Source: Salsuginibacillus halophilus
Lineage (GTDB): Bacteria; Bacillota; Bacilli; Bacillales; Marinococcaceae
Assembly (NCBI RefSeq): GCF_003014715.1
Contig: NZ_PYAV01000003.1
Location: forward strand, 124,001 to 188,000
Direction: 5' to 3'
DNA length: 64,000 bases
A model generated the notes under the pieces. That model saw only the letters and a program-made list of their open reading frames with translations, was not told where the DNA came from and searched no databases. The translations under genes and the position numbers were made by a program. Each line of letters starts with the position of its first letter. The first letter of the stretch is position 1. Shown here one piece after another: positions 1 through 9,971 of this stretch.

Positions 1-1
1 A

Positions 2-1351
2 TTAAAAATGTTTGGGGATGCTGTGAAATATTTTCATGAACTTGATGTGCCCGATCCGACAGAGCGCATGCTAGCTTACGCCAGAAGCCAAGCAGCTCGG
101 GCCTGTCAAGAAGCAGCAACAAGCACCCCCGGCCCTGTACACCTAAACGTGCCGCTTCGCGAACCGCTTTTGCCAGAGACGAGCCTTCCGAACCTTTGGG
201 GGGCATCTAAGATACATTTACAGCAGTTTTCTGTTCGCGGCAGAGCGCTCGCAGACGTTACAGCGCTTGAGCATGTGCTGACAAGAGCGAAGCGTCCTAT
301 CATTGTGTGTGGCGAGCTGGATGACCGTGCTGATGAAGCAGCTGTGCTTCGTCTCGCTGAAAGTTGGCAGGTACCGGTTTTTGCAGATGTTCTTTCCAAT
401 CTGCGCGGCCAAAGCAAAACAGCTGGTGTCATTTCAACGTTTGATACGTTACTGAAATCAAGCGAAGTAACCGAAAAACTGACGCCGGATGTGATTATTC
501 GGTTTGGGACGATGCCGGTGGCAAAGTCATATGCAGCTTGGCTGAGCCGCACCCCTTGGTCCACACATATCGTCGTTGACCCAGATGGTGGTTACCGTGA
601 GCCGGCAGGCGTTGAGACAATATTATTGCCGGTGCAGCCTCATCATTTCGTTCAGCAAGTTTCTGACCGGCTCTATCAATTAGAAGCAGATTGGCTTGAG
701 GCGTGGCAGAAGGTGCATGAGAGTGTGTTACAAACATTTATGGAACCGCTTGCCGGCGGCGGGTTGACTGAAGCTGGTGCTGCTTCAGCGTTAAACAGTG
801 TAAAACACGGTTTAATTTTTACGAGTAACAGCATGCCGGTACGTGATTTAAATACGTTTTATCACCCTGAAGAAACAAAAACGCGTATCATGGCGAACCG
901 TGGCGCAAACGGGATTGACGGGGTGATTTCAACTGCGCTCGGGGCGGCAGCAGCCGGTTATGAAGTGACGCTTTTGATCGGGGATCTCGCATTTTTACAT
1001 GACTATACGACGTTGTTTTTTGCCAAGAAAGCCGGTTTAAGCTTGCGTGTGGTTGTTATAAATAATGACGGTGGTGGGATATTTTCCTTTTTACCACAAC
1101 GAGAAGGGACGCCCCATTTTGAAGAAGTGTTTAGTACCTCGTTTCAGCCGCCAGTGGCTGAGCTGGCCGCTGCAAGTGGCGCCAGCTTCAAACGTGTAGC
1201 TGCACTTCATGAGTTCACATCTCTTTTAAGCGAACCGCTTCAAGGCATTGAAATCATTGAGATCGTCACCGATCGCGAAGAAAACCGGGTATGGCATGAG
1301 AAGGTAAGTGAAGCTGCTGTGCAGGCAGCTGCAGAAGTGGTGAGACGATGA
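2..1351 (+). CDS. menD: MenD, SEPHCHC synthase (5' truncated by window)
   Basis: Thiamine-diphosphate enzyme that joins isochorismate and 2-oxoglutarate to make 2-succinyl-5-enolpyruvyl-6-hydroxy-3-cyclohexene-1-carboxylate in menaquinone synthesis. The frame is already open at base 2, and about 449 of the family's usual ~580 residues are present, so the N-terminal ~130 lie outside the window. Visible signatures are TSNSMPVRDLNTF and the cofactor segment GDLAFLHD followed by NNDGGGIF. Its stop overlaps the menH start (ATGA), which suggests translational coupling. The order menD-menH-menB-menE-menC is that of B. subtilis, where menF comes first and is expected upstream. Confidence 0.95.
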   Translation, partial: LKMFGDAVKYFHELDVPDPTERMLAYARSQAARACQEAATSTPGPVHLNVPLREPLLPETSLPNLWGASKIHLQQFSVRGRALADVTALEHVLTRAKRPIIVCGELDDRADEAAVLRLAESWQVPVFADVLSNLRGQSKTAGVISTFDTLLKSSEVTEKLTPDVIIRFGTMPVAKSYAAWLSRTPWSTHIVVDPDGGYREPAGVETILLPVQPHHFVQQVSDRLYQLEADWLEAWQKVHESVLQTFMEPLAGGGLTEAGAASALNSVKHGLIFTSNSMPVRDLNTFYHPEETKTRIMANRGANGIDGVISTALGAAAAGYEVTLLIGDLAFLHDYTTLFFAKKAGLSLRVVVINNDGGGIFSFLPQREGTPHFEEVFSTSFQPPVAELAAASGASFKRVAALHEFTSLLSEPLQGIEIIEIVTDREENRVWHEKVSEAAVQAAAEVVRR

Positions 1352-2148
1352 AAAAATATATTGAAGTCCGCGGTCAAACTTACGCAGTGGCTGTTACAGG
1401 CAATGGTCCGCCGCTTATGAGTCTCCACGGCTTTAGCGGAACGAAAGCTTCTTTATCTCGCCTCCACCGTGAGTTAGAAACAAACTTCACGGTGATTGCA
1501 GTTGATCTACCTGGTCACGGAGAAACGAATGCACCTAAAGTGACGTCAATGGATCAAGCTTGTACTGATCTGGCTGTGATTCAAGAGGCACTGGGTTTTA
1601 AAAAGGCCGACTGGCTAGGCTATTCCATGGGGGGACGTATCGCACTTTCGATGGCGGTACATAAGCCTGAATGTGTCCGGCGGCTCATTTTAATCGGTGC
1701 GTCCCCTGGACTTGAAGGTGAAATCAGAAATGAGCGCCAAGCAGCTGACAATGACCTTGCCGATTGGATTAAGTGCGAGGGAATAGACGCTTTTGTAGCG
1801 TACTGGGAAGAGCTGCCGTTGTTTCAATCGCAAAAATCACGTCTCGATGAGGGTGCTTTTCATGCCCAGCGCAATGAGCGGCGCAGTCAAACGCCGAGAG
1901 GACTTGCTCAGTCTTTAAAGACGATGGGCACAGGTGCAATGCCGCCATTGTGGCATCGACTAGAAGCAGTGACGCACCCTGTACTGCTTACCGCCGGTGA
2001 AGAAGACGAGAAATTTTGTGCAATTCAACATAAGATGGCAGCGCGTCTGCCCCGTGCCGCCGAAGTGATCGTGTCAGGTGCAGGGCATGCGGCACACCTT
2101 GAGCAGCCAAAAGCATTAGCTGATGAAATTCAGCAATTTTTATTATAA
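1348..2148 (+). CDS. menH: MenH, SHCHC synthase (alpha/beta hydrolase)
   Basis: Removes pyruvate from the MenD product to give 2-succinyl-6-hydroxy-2,4-cyclohexadiene-1-carboxylate. The 266 residues form an alpha/beta-hydrolase: oxyanion-loop motif LHGFSG near residue 26, nucleophile elbow GYSMGGR near 90, an acid region LLTAGEEDE and the catalytic His in GAGHAAH near 248. This matches MenH (YtxM) in length and context. The ATG overlaps the menD stop by 4 bases. A generic hydrolase would be possible from sequence alone, but its place between menD and menB settles the call. Confidence 0.9.
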   Translation: MKKYIEVRGQTYAVAVTGNGPPLMSLHGFSGTKASLSRLHRELETNFTVIAVDLPGHGETNAPKVTSMDQACTDLAVIQEALGFKKADWLGYSMGGRIALSMAVHKPECVRRLILIGASPGLEGEIRNERQAADNDLADWIKCEGIDAFVAYWEELPLFQSQKSRLDEGAFHAQRNERRSQTPRGLAQSLKTMGTGAMPPLWHRLEAVTHPVLLTAGEEDEKFCAIQHKMAARLPRAAEVIVSGAGHAAHLEQPKALADEIQQFLL

Positions 2149-2167
2149 TGAAAAGGGGAGAAGACAT

Positions 2168-2989
2168 ATGGCAGCAGTAGAATGGGTAACCCAGCGCGAA
2201 TACGAAGAGATTAAATATGAAACATACGGGGGTATGGCAAAAATAACAATTAACCGCCCGGACAAGCGGAATGCATTTACGCCGCTTACTGTGCAGGAGC
2301 TAATTGATGCATTTATGCGGGCCCGCGATAATTCAAATGTCGGTGTCATTATTTTAACCGGCGAAGGAGAGAAGGCATTTTGTTCCGGCGGCGATCAGTC
2401 CGTGCGTGGTCACGGTGGTTACGTCGGCGAAGATGAAGTTCCGCGTTTGAACGTGCTTGATTTACAGCGTTTAATTCGTACGATTCCTAAACCGGTCGTT
2501 GCAATGGTTTCAGGTTATGCCATCGGCGGCGGGCATGTGCTTCATATCGTTTGTGACTTAACGATTGCAGCGGATAACGCCGTGTTTGGCCAAACCGGCC
2601 CAAAAGTTGGAAGCTTTGATGCAGGCTACGGTGCCGGACTGCTTGCACGAATTGTTGGTCATAAAAAAGCGCGCGAGATTTGGTACTTATGCCGACAGTA
2701 CAGTGCAGAAGAGGCTGAAAAAATGGGGCTCGTAAACACTGTGGTACCGGTGGATGAGCTTGAAAAAGAAACGGTGCAGTGGTGCACTGAAATGCTTGAA
2801 AAATCACCGACAGCGCTCCGGTTTTTGAAAGCTTCGTTTAACGCAGATACAGATGGACTTGCTGGTCTGCAGCAAATGGGCGGAGACGCCACCCTTTTAT
2901 ATTACACGACTGACGAAGCAAAAGAAGGCCGTGATGCCTTTAAAGAAAAACGCGATCCGGACTTTCATCAGTTCCCGCGTTTTCCATAA
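2168..2989 (+). CDS. menB: MenB, 1,4-dihydroxy-2-naphthoyl-CoA synthase
   Basis: Crotonase-fold enzyme that cyclises o-succinylbenzoyl-CoA to 1,4-dihydroxy-2-naphthoyl-CoA. The 273 residues carry [11 protein letters not shown], the oxyanion segment [12 protein letters not shown], and [16 protein letters not shown], which is diagnostic for MenB over other crotonases. The start at 2168 is chosen because AAAAGGGGAG lies 7 bases upstream and the product then begins MAAVEW. An upstream in-frame ATG at 2123 lies inside menH and has no such site. Confidence 0.96.
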   Translation: MAAVEWVTQREYEEIKYETYGGMAKITINRPDKRNAFTPLTVQELIDAFMRARDNSNVGVIILTGEGEKAFCSGGDQSVRGHGGYVGEDEVPRLNVLDLQRLIRTIPKPVVAMVSGYAIGGGHVLHIVCDLTIAADNAVFGQTGPKVGSFDAGYGAGLLARIVGHKKAREIWYLCRQYSAEEAEKMGLVNTVVPVDELEKETVQWCTEMLEKSPTALRFLKASFNADTDGLAGLQQMGGDATLLYYTTDEAKEGRDAFKEKRDPDFHQFPRFP

Positions 2990-3057
2990 ACGTAGAGCGA
3001 TAGATCGCACGAATGTGCGGTCTATTTCTGCATTTTGTTCGGAATGGAAGGGAGAAC

Positions 3058-4548
3058 ATGGCGATGACACAAATGCCGAACTGGCTTGAAAAACGAGCCC
3101 GGTTAACACCGGAGCGTGAAGCGGTCATTGATGAATACGGTGTACGCTGGAGTTTTCAGAAGTTGTTTGAAGCAGCTTGTGCGATGGCGCATACGATACA
3201 GCATCTATTGCCGGCAGATGGTGAGCGTGTAGCTGTATACGCTCCGAATAGTTTTCGGTATGCCGCTTGTGTATGGGCACTGCATGATGTGCACGTACAA
3301 GCAGTGCTCTTAAATACACGTTTGTCAGTGACAGAACTGCACAAGCAGCTTCATGATGCTGATGTCTCTTTACTCATTTTCGATGAAACGCTTGCGTTAG
3401 CCGGAAAAGAGCTCACTACTTTAAACGAGATTTCTTCGGTTTGTTTGCAAGGTCTCCCGCTTGAGATGGAGCAGCCTGAGCCGGTGCGCTCACAGTGGCA
3501 TTTAAGGGATGAAGTAACGATGATGTTTACTTCAGGGACGACTGGACGCGCGAAAGGCGTTCGGCACACCCTCGGCAATCATTATTACAGTGCAAGTGGT
3601 TCGGTATTGAACCTCGGGCTGCATAATGATGACCGCTGGCTCTTAATGCTTCCGATGTTTCATGTCGGCGGCATGTCGATATTATACCGTGGCGTGCTGT
3701 ACGGCATGCCGGTTCATTTACTACCGCGTTTTGATGCTGAAAAAGCAGTCGAAATCGTATATGAAGAAAAGATCACTATAATGTCAGCAGTCGCAGTTAT
3801 GCTCGACCGCATGCTCGATTATGTAACAGAGGGTTATGAGCTTGCATCAATCCGTTCGGTTGTTCTTGGCGGCGGGCCCGCGTCAAAAACGCTGCTTGAG
3901 CGGGCGGCTCATTTACAGGTACCGGTGCAACAAACGTATGGCATGACAGAAACCGCAGCACAGTTTTGTACACAAGATACCGCTTCAAAAGATACAAAAG
4001 CAGGCACCGCAGGTAAACCGTTATTTTTCAGTGAGCTTAAAATTGTAAAAGACGGGCAACAAGCTAAACCGTTTGAAGTCGGCGAACTTGTATTGTTCGG
4101 TCCGCAAATTACACCGGGGTACTTTCGGCGCCCGGAAGCGAACGAGAAAGCTTTCAGCGCAGATGGCTGGTTTTATACCGGAGACCTTGGCTGGATTGAT
4201 GAGGACGGGGACGTTTATATCGCCGACCGGCGCAGTGATATGATCATCTCCGGCGGCGAAAATATATACCCGGCGGAAGTGGAAGGCGTGCTTGAGGCAC
4301 ATCCGGCAGTGCTAGAAGCAGGGGTGGCAGCGCAAGCAGATGAAGTATATGGAGAAGTGCCGGCTGCGTTTATTGTTGTACGTGAGGCTGTAAGTGAAGA
4401 GGTTGTTAAATCATTTTGTAAAGAGAAGCTTGCCGGCTATAAGGTTCCTAAGACGGTCATTTACTGCGAAGAGCTTCCGCGCACGGCTGCTCGTAAGTTG
4501 AAGCGCCACGTCTTAAAAGAACGGCTTCAAAAAGGAGGACAATCTTGA
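3058..4548 (+). CDS. menE: MenE, o-succinylbenzoate-CoA ligase
   Basis: Acyl-adenylate-forming ligase that activates o-succinylbenzoate with ATP and CoA. About 496 residues with the AMP-binding motif MFTSGTTGRAKGV near residue 160, YGMTETAAQF near 300, the hinge region DGWFYTGDLGWIDEDG and RRSDMIISGGENIYPAEVE, and a C-terminal lysine segment RTAARKLKRH. The site GGAAGGGAG precedes ATGs at 3058 and 3064; either could be used, and 3058 is reported. The menB-menE gap of 68 bases holds no terminator. Confidence 0.93.
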   Translation: MAMTQMPNWLEKRARLTPEREAVIDEYGVRWSFQKLFEAACAMAHTIQHLLPADGERVAVYAPNSFRYAACVWALHDVHVQAVLLNTRLSVTELHKQLHDADVSLLIFDETLALAGKELTTLNEISSVCLQGLPLEMEQPEPVRSQWHLRDEVTMMFTSGTTGRAKGVRHTLGNHYYSASGSVLNLGLHNDDRWLLMLPMFHVGGMSILYRGVLYGMPVHLLPRFDAEKAVEIVYEEKITIMSAVAVMLDRMLDYVTEGYELASIRSVVLGGGPASKTLLERAAHLQVPVQQTYGMTETAAQFCTQDTASKDTKAGTAGKPLFFSELKIVKDGQQAKPFEVGELVLFGPQITPGYFRRPEANEKAFSADGWFYTGDLGWIDEDGDVYIADRRSDMIISGGENIYPAEVEGVLEAHPAVLEAGVAAQADEVYGEVPAAFIVVREAVSEEVVKSFCKEKLAGYKVPKTVIYCEELPRTAARKLKRHVLKERLQKGGQS

Positions 4549-5657
4549 ACATCGATACGTTTACAGTACGTCATGCATCTTTGAAGTTAAAAACACCGTT
4601 TCAAACGGTGAATGGCCTCGTTGTGCAGCGAGATGTCATTCTTGTAGAAGCATATGATGCATCCGGTAAAGTGGGCTACGGAGAGTGTGCTGCGTTTAGC
4701 GAACCATTTTATACCGAAGAAACGACAGCAACTGCATGGCTGATGCTCGAAACCGTACTGCTCCCGATGCTGCAGCGTGATCCACCGGAATCCCCGGAAG
4801 ATATAATTGTTCGTTTCCAAGGTGTACAAGGGCATCAAATGGCAAAAGCAGCCGTAGAAGCAGCTGTTCGCGACTTAGATGCCAAACAGCAAAACGTTCC
4901 CCTCGCACGTTTATACGGGGGAACAAAAACATCAGTGCCAGCAGGTATTGTATTTTCATTGACAGATGACCCGAAGAAACAAGCGAAGCAATTTCATGCA
5001 AACGGCTATCAACGGGCAAAGGTTAAAGTGCAAAAGGGGCGTGAAAAAGAAGCAGTAAATGAATTGCGTCAGATGGTAGGTCAAGATACCCCTGTTATGT
5101 TTGACGGCAATGGCATGTACACGCCGGAAAAAGATATGCTGCATTTACAAAAGCTAGATCAGTTAAATCTTGCCATGATCGAACAGCCATTTCGTCAAGA
5201 TGATTTCATTGAGCACGCCCGGCTTGCGCAAACGCTGGCAACACCGGTTTGCTTAGACGAATCAATACGTTCGGCTCATGATGCATATCAAGCGGTACAG
5301 CTTGGTGCATGCAGCATCATTAACGTAAAGCCCGGCCGGGTCGGCGGGGCGAAAGAAGTGTTACAGATCCATGAGCTAAGCCGCAATACGAAGGTGGATC
5401 TTTGGATCGGCGGGATGCTTGATACCGGGATCGGACGTGCGCATAATGTCATGCTAGCTTCCTTACCTCATTTTACGCTTCCAAATGAGATTGCTGAATC
5501 AAGCCGGTACTGGGAAGAAGATATTACATCGGCAATTAAAGTCGAAAAAGGGTGTGTCCAAGTGCCGAAAAAGCCTGGGATCGGCGTTGATGTAAATGAG
5601 CGCCGCCTCAATAAGGCGACGCTCCGTAAACAGTCATTTACCATTGGTTCAAGTTAA
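4545..5657 (+). CDS. menC: MenC, o-succinylbenzoate synthase
   Basis: Enolase-superfamily dehydratase that converts SHCHC to o-succinylbenzoate. The 370 residues include the paired lysines in RAKVKVQKG near residue 161, metal ligands in MFDGNGMY and LDESIRSA, INVKPGRVGG, and the C-terminal GGMLDTGIGRAHN. It starts with TTG at 4545, preceded by AAAGGAGG and overlapping the menE stop by 4 bases. Its 3' end overlaps the stop of the convergent ypjC by 3 bases, so no room is left for a terminator between the two operons. Confidence 0.94.
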   Translation: MNIDTFTVRHASLKLKTPFQTVNGLVVQRDVILVEAYDASGKVGYGECAAFSEPFYTEETTATAWLMLETVLLPMLQRDPPESPEDIIVRFQGVQGHQMAKAAVEAAVRDLDAKQQNVPLARLYGGTKTSVPAGIVFSLTDDPKKQAKQFHANGYQRAKVKVQKGREKEAVNELRQMVGQDTPVMFDGNGMYTPEKDMLHLQKLDQLNLAMIEQPFRQDDFIEHARLAQTLATPVCLDESIRSAHDAYQAVQLGACSIINVKPGRVGGAKEVLQIHELSRNTKVDLWIGGMLDTGIGRAHNVMLASLPHFTLPNEIAESSRYWEEDITSAIKVEKGCVQVPKKPGIGVDVNERRLNKATLRKQSFTIGSS

Positions 5658-6520
5658 GGCGGTCCGAGGGGCTTTTTATTTTCATCAAGTGTAAAACCTT
5701 CACCGGCAACGTCCTGCACATCGCTAAAGGTGACAAATGCGAGTGGATCGATTTTTGTAACAATGTTTTTCAACCGCATTTGTTCATTTCGTCCGACGAC
5801 ACAGTAAAGGACTTCTTTTTTTGAACCGGTAAAGGTACCGCGGCCTTCAAGGACAGTCGCTCCCCGCTCCATTTCACGCAGCACAGCATCCGAGATGGCC
5901 GGAGCGTTTTCTGATATAATAAAGGCAGCTTTGGCAGAGTAAGCACCTTGTTGAATGAAATCAATGACTTTAGCGGCAATAAATACAGCAACTAACGTGT
6001 ACATGGCTTCGCGGTAATTTAAGTAAACAAGAGATGAAGTAATTACAGCTGCATCAAAAGCAAATAATGTCTTGCCGACACTCCAGCCGAGGTAGCGCTG
6101 CCCAAGCTTTGCAATAATATCAACGCCGCCGGTTGTCCCTCCGTAACGGAAGACAAAGCCGAGTCCTGTACCGATAAAAAGCCCGGCAAATAAGGCGGCA
6201 AGGGTCATGTCATCCTGTAGAGGTAAATGCATCACTTGATACTGCTGAAAAAACCAAAGGAAGAAAGACAACCCGAATGTGCCGAAAATGGTGTAGAAAA
6301 ACAATGTTCGACCGAGAATTTTATAACCAATAAAAAAGAGCGGAATGTTCAGGACTAAATTAGATAACGCCGGGTCAATCGTAAATATGAAATATAATAT
6401 GAGGGTAATTCCAGTGAATCCTCCGTCAGCGAGGTTGTTTTCCATGTTAAAGTACACAAGACCAAAGGCCATGACCGCACAACCGAGCGCAATAAAAAAT
6501 AATCGTTTGATATGAATCAT
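5654..6520 (-). CDS. ypjC: YitT-family membrane protein (YpjC-like)
   Basis: 288-residue protein with several N-terminal hydrophobic segments in roughly the first 200 residues (for example LVLNIPLFFIGYKI and TLAALFAGLFIGTGLGFVF), followed by a soluble C-terminal region like DUF2179 (residues ~215-280, with GRGTFTGSKKEVLYCVV). This layout is typical of YitT/YpjC proteins, whose biochemical role is not established. In B. subtilis ypjC also sits just before ypjD-dapB. Here it is on the opposite strand, divergent from ypjD and converging on menC. Confidence 0.88.
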   Translation of the reverse strand: MIHIKRLFFIALGCAVMAFGLVYFNMENNLADGGFTGITLILYFIFTIDPALSNLVLNIPLFFIGYKILGRTLFFYTIFGTFGLSFFLWFFQQYQVMHLPLQDDMTLAALFAGLFIGTGLGFVFRYGGTTGGVDIIAKLGQRYLGWSVGKTLFAFDAAVITSSLVYLNYREAMYTLVAVFIAAKVIDFIQQGAYSAKAAFIISENAPAISDAVLREMERGATVLEGRGTFTGSKKEVLYCVVGRNEQMRLKNIVTKIDPLAFVTFSDVQDVAGEGFTLDENKKPLGPP

Positions 6521-6597
6521 AATGCTCCACCAGCCTTTTCAAAACAATCGACGTTGATTATTATACGTGAAACGGATAGAAGAAGAAAGGGAAGCTT

Positions 6598-6945
6598 GTG
6601 GCAAAGAAAACGACAGAAGATATGCAAAAAGAAGTACACGGCTTTATTAGTCAGTTTGAAGAAGGCTATTTCTCCCCGCTTGCGATGACGCTCCGCATGA
6701 CTGAAGAAGTTGGCGAACTTGCTCGTGAAGTCAATCATTATTACGGAGAGAAACCGAAAAAAGCTGAAGAAGGTGAACGGAGCCTTGAACAGGAAGTAGG
6801 GGACTTATTGTTTGTATTAATCTGCTTTGCAAATGAACAAAACATCGACCTTGAAGAAGCTTATCATTTAGTGATGGATAAATTCCGTACCCGTGATCAA
6901 AACCGCTGGACGTTAAAATCGAAAGGAGAAACGAATCATGAATAA
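6598..6945 (+). CDS. ypjD: MazG-like nucleotide pyrophosphohydrolase YpjD
   Basis: 115-residue all-alpha MazG-type NTP pyrophosphohydrolase. The metal-binding acidic helices are seen as [11 protein letters not shown] near residue 37 and [14 protein letters not shown] near 62. The precise substrate of YpjD-type proteins is uncertain; house-cleaning of non-canonical nucleotides is the family expectation. Translation begins at GTG 6598 behind AAAGGG. Its 3' end overlaps dapB by 8 bases, as in a tight operon. It probably starts the plus-strand ypjD-dapB-mgsA-bsh run. Confidence 0.9.
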   Translation: MAKKTTEDMQKEVHGFISQFEEGYFSPLAMTLRMTEEVGELAREVNHYYGEKPKKAEEGERSLEQEVGDLLFVLICFANEQNIDLEEAYHLVMDKFRTRDQNRWTLKSKGETNHE

Positions 6946-7741
6946 CAATGTACGTATTATTTTAGCAGGGCCGCGCGGAAAAATGGGCCGTGAAGCTGTG
7001 GATCTTATTAGCAATACATCTCATTTCACGTTTGTTGCAGCACTTGACCACCGTTACGGCGGAAGTTCATTAAAAGACATTGAGGGTATGCCGTCACTTG
7101 ACGTGCCGGTTTACGGTGAAGCAGACACATGTTTTAGCGAGGTTGAAGCGGATGTATTGATCGACTTAACGACACCGGATGTGGGCCGGGTACATATGGA
7201 TAAGGCGCTTGATCATTATATTCGTCCGGTCATTGGTACAACTGGTTTTTCCGATGAAGACATTGAACGTATTCGCGCAAAAGCAGAAGAAAAAGCGCTT
7301 GGCGCCATTATTGCGCCGAACTTTGCTGTTGGTGCGATTTTAATGATGAAATTTTCGCAAATGGCTGCAAAGTATTTTCAAGACGTTGAAATTATTGAAA
7401 AGCATCATGATCAAAAACTTGACGCTCCGTCCGGGACTGCTGTTAAAACAGCGAAGTTAATTGATGAGGTACGTGAAAAGAAAGCGCAGGGACATCCGGA
7501 AGAAAAAGAAGAACTTGCAGGCGCCCGTGGTGCAGACTATGAAGGCATGCACATTCACAGCATGCGCCTGCCCGGGTTAATTGCCCATCAAGAAGTCGTC
7601 TTTGGCGGTGAAGGTCAAACGTTAACCATTCAGCACGATTCAATGAACCGCGCTTCCTTTATGCCCGGCGTTCGTCTCGCTGTTGATGCTGTCATGCAGC
7701 TTGATACACTCGTTTACGGTTTAGAAAATGTCATGGAGTGA
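6938..7741 (+). CDS. dapB: DapB, 4-hydroxy-tetrahydrodipicolinate reductase
   Basis: NAD(P)H-dependent reductase of the lysine/diaminopimelate pathway, supplying the cell wall and spore dipicolinate. The 267 residues show the Rossmann start [21 protein letters not shown] near residue 100, [12 protein letters not shown], the catalytic HH in [18 protein letters not shown] near 150, and a closing dimer segment. AAAGGAGAA lies ahead of ATG 6938. It overlaps ypjD upstream and runs directly into mgsA. Confidence 0.96.
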   Translation: MNNNVRIILAGPRGKMGREAVDLISNTSHFTFVAALDHRYGGSSLKDIEGMPSLDVPVYGEADTCFSEVEADVLIDLTTPDVGRVHMDKALDHYIRPVIGTTGFSDEDIERIRAKAEEKALGAIIAPNFAVGAILMMKFSQMAAKYFQDVEIIEKHHDQKLDAPSGTAVKTAKLIDEVREKKAQGHPEEKEELAGARGADYEGMHIHSMRLPGLIAHQEVVFGGEGQTLTIQHDSMNRASFMPGVRLAVDAVMQLDTLVYGLENVME

Positions 7742-7746
7742 TCCAT

Positions 7747-8124
7747 ATGGAAATCGCGCTTATCGCCCACGATGAAAAAAAAGACGACTTAGTCGCGTTC
7801 GTGAAAAAACATCAGCCGGCTTTTACCGGTCATACGCTTGTAGCTACAGGCACGACCGGCATGCGCCTGCAGGAAGAAACCGGGCTTGAAATTACCCGGA
7901 AACAGTCTGGTCCGCTCGGTGGAGATCAAGAAATTGGTGCGCTTGTCACTCAAGGGGAGATTGAGCTTGTTTTGTTCTTCCGCGATCCATTAACAGCTCA
8001 ACCTCATGAACCGGATATTACAGCGCTTCTCCGTGTTTGCGATGTCCACGGTGTGGCTGCGGCGACAAATGAAAAAACAGCCGAGGCGTTAGTTGAGAAA
8101 TGGCTGACAAAAGGGATGAGGTAA
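7747..8124 (+). CDS. mgsA: MgsA, methylglyoxal synthase
   Basis: Converts dihydroxyacetone phosphate to methylglyoxal and phosphate, a phosphate-releasing bypass of lower glycolysis. Visible motifs are [10 protein letters not shown] at the N-terminus, the phosphate-binding [24 protein letters not shown], and [14 protein letters not shown] with the catalytic Asp region. The start at ATG 7747 gives the family's usual N-terminus MEIALIAHD; a GTG at 7738 that overlaps the dapB stop is the alternative. mgsA follows dapB in B. subtilis as well. Confidence 0.94.
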   Translation: MEIALIAHDEKKDDLVAFVKKHQPAFTGHTLVATGTTGMRLQEETGLEITRKQSGPLGGDQEIGALVTQGEIELVLFFRDPLTAQPHEPDITALLRVCDVHGVAAATNEKTAEALVEKWLTKGMR

Positions 8125-8125
8125 C

Positions 8126-8818
8126 ATGACAAAACCAGTGGACCTGCTTGCTTTTAGTGCACACCCGGATGATGCAGAAATCGGCATGGCAGCAACACTT
8201 CACCAAAAAAAACAAGAAGGGGCCCGCACTGCGATTTGCAGCATCACCTGCGCAGAGCTATCGTCTAACGGCACGCCTGCAATGCGCCAGGAAGAAGCAG
8301 CTGCTGCAGCAGCGGTGCTCGGCGTTGATGAGCGGATACAGTTAGAGGCACCTGACCGGGGCTTGGTGCAGCAGATGGGTATCATCGAAGAACTAACTGA
8401 AGTGATTCGTCAGTACCAGCCCCGGCTTGTATTTGCACCGTGGCACGAAGATCGGCATCCGGACCACGGTGCGGCCGCATCGCTTGTACGTGAAGCGGTC
8501 TTTAATGCGCGCATTCGCCATTACGAAACAGCTACACCAGCGGTAAAAACTGTTGAAAAACTGTATTATTACTTTATCAACGGTATGCCAGAACCACAGT
8601 TTTTTGTTGATGTATCAAACAGTATGCACGCAAAAAAGCAGGCGCTAAACTGTTATCAAAGCCAGTTCGAAGGCGGGGCTGACAGTGTGCAAACGCCGTT
8701 AACGGACGGTTATATTGAAGCGGTTACAGCACGGGAGCGGGCGTACGGGCGCCAGGCAGGAACAACGTACGCAGAAGGATTTATGAGCGAGTACCCTATC
8801 GTATTTCGTTCACTGTAA
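8126..8818 (+). CDS. bshB1: BshB1, bacillithiol biosynthesis deacetylase
   Basis: LmbE-like zinc deacetylase that removes acetate from GlcNAc-malate in the second step of bacillithiol synthesis. The 230 residues carry the zinc motif AHPDDAEIG near residue 12, HEDRHPDHGAA near 110, and the family C-terminus with YAEGFMSEYPI. It starts one base after the mgsA stop and lies directly before bshA, as in B. subtilis (ypjG-ypjH). The third enzyme, BshC, is not in this window. Confidence 0.93.
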   Translation: MTKPVDLLAFSAHPDDAEIGMAATLHQKKQEGARTAICSITCAELSSNGTPAMRQEEAAAAAAVLGVDERIQLEAPDRGLVQQMGIIEELTEVIRQYQPRLVFAPWHEDRHPDHGAAASLVREAVFNARIRHYETATPAVKTVEKLYYYFINGMPEPQFFVDVSNSMHAKKQALNCYQSQFEGGADSVQTPLTDGYIEAVTARERAYGRQAGTTYAEGFMSEYPIVFRSL

Positions 8819-8834
8819 GAAAGTAGGTGAGCTA

Positions 8835-9971
8835 ATGAAAATCGGTATTACTTGTTACCCAACCATCGGCGGGTCCGGTATTGTGGCAACAGAGCTTGGA
8901 AAAATGCTTGCAGAGCGAGGACACGAAGTGCATTTTATTTCTTCTAGCCTGCCGTTTCGTTTAGAGCATGTCGACCCAAACATTTATTTTCATGAAGTTG
9001 AAGTGAATCATTATCAAGTTTTTCGCTACCCGCCGTATGATTTAGCACTTGCTAGTAAGATGGCGGAAGTGATTGATCACGAATCGCTAGATGTACTTCA
9101 CGTTCATTACGCTGTGCCCCACGCTGTATGTGCCAAGCTTGCAAAAGATATGGCCCGGCACCCGGTGAAAGTTGTCACAACGCTGCATGGGACTGATATT
9201 ACCGTACTAGCAGATGATCCGTCTTTAAAAAGTGTTATTCGCTACGGGATCAACAATTCGGATGCAGTCACGGCCGTGTCGGACAGCTTAGCGTTACAAA
9301 CAAAGGATATTTTTCATACAGAAGTGCCGATTGAAACGGTGCATAACTTCGTCGATCCACGGTTATATGATTTCACTGAGCAGCCGCTTAATAAAGCGAA
9401 GTTTGGGATTCAAGATGACGAGGCTGTCATTGTGCATATGTCTAACTTCCGGCCGGTGAAACGAACCCCGGATGTACTCGAAGCCTTTCACATGGTCCGG
9501 CAGAAACAAAAAGCGAAATTGTTATTGATCGGTGATGGACCTGAGCGCTCGGTTGTTATGGATGAAGCGGCTGCCCGCGGCCTTGAAGAAGACGTATTGT
9601 TTCTCGGCAGTCAACGCCAGGTGCCTGAGCTTTTACAACTTGCAGATGTCATGCTTTTATTGTCGGAGAAAGAAAGCTTCGGGCTTGCTGCGTTAGAAGC
9701 GATGGCTGTAGGCGTTCCGGTTGTCGGGACAAACATTGGCGGGATTCCGGAAGTTATTGTTGATCAAGAAACCGGCTATATTGTTCCGCTTGGGGCGGCA
9801 GAAGAAGCAGCCCGGTGTACGCTGGAGTTATTAACCTCACCTAACAAAGCTGAATTGATGGGCGCCGGGGCAAAGGACCGTGCAGTGAACGTATTTTCTG
9901 CTGAAGTGGTGGTTTCACAGTATGAAGCGATTTATGAACGACAGCTTAACGTGGACAGCGAGGCTCTATAA
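8835..9971 (+). CDS. bshA: BshA, N-acetylglucosaminyl L-malate synthase
   Basis: Retaining GT4 glycosyltransferase that joins UDP-GlcNAc to L-malate, the first step of bacillithiol synthesis. The 378 residues show the N-terminal glycine-rich loop GGSGIVATELGKMLAERGH, HVHYAVPHA, LHGTDITVL, NFRPVKRTPDVLEAF near 200, and the nucleotide-sugar motif EKESFGLAALEAMAVGVP near 280. GTAGGTGAG precedes the ATG. Its stop overlaps the cca start by one base. Confidence 0.94.
   Translation: MKIGITCYPTIGGSGIVATELGKMLAERGHEVHFISSSLPFRLEHVDPNIYFHEVEVNHYQVFRYPPYDLALASKMAEVIDHESLDVLHVHYAVPHAVCAKLAKDMARHPVKVVTTLHGTDITVLADDPSLKSVIRYGINNSDAVTAVSDSLALQTKDIFHTEVPIETVHNFVDPRLYDFTEQPLNKAKFGIQDDEAVIVHMSNFRPVKRTPDVLEAFHMVRQKQKAKLLLIGDGPERSVVMDEAAARGLEEDVLFLGSQRQVPELLQLADVMLLLSEKESFGLAALEAMAVGVPVVGTNIGGIPEVIVDQETGYIVPLGAAEEAARCTLELLTSPNKAELMGAGAKDRAVNVFSAEVVVSQYEAIYERQLNVDSEAL

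Noticed and set aside
106-564. 152-codon minus-strand open frame inside menD
   Set aside because: Shadow of menD with no ribosome site and no recognisable protein pattern.
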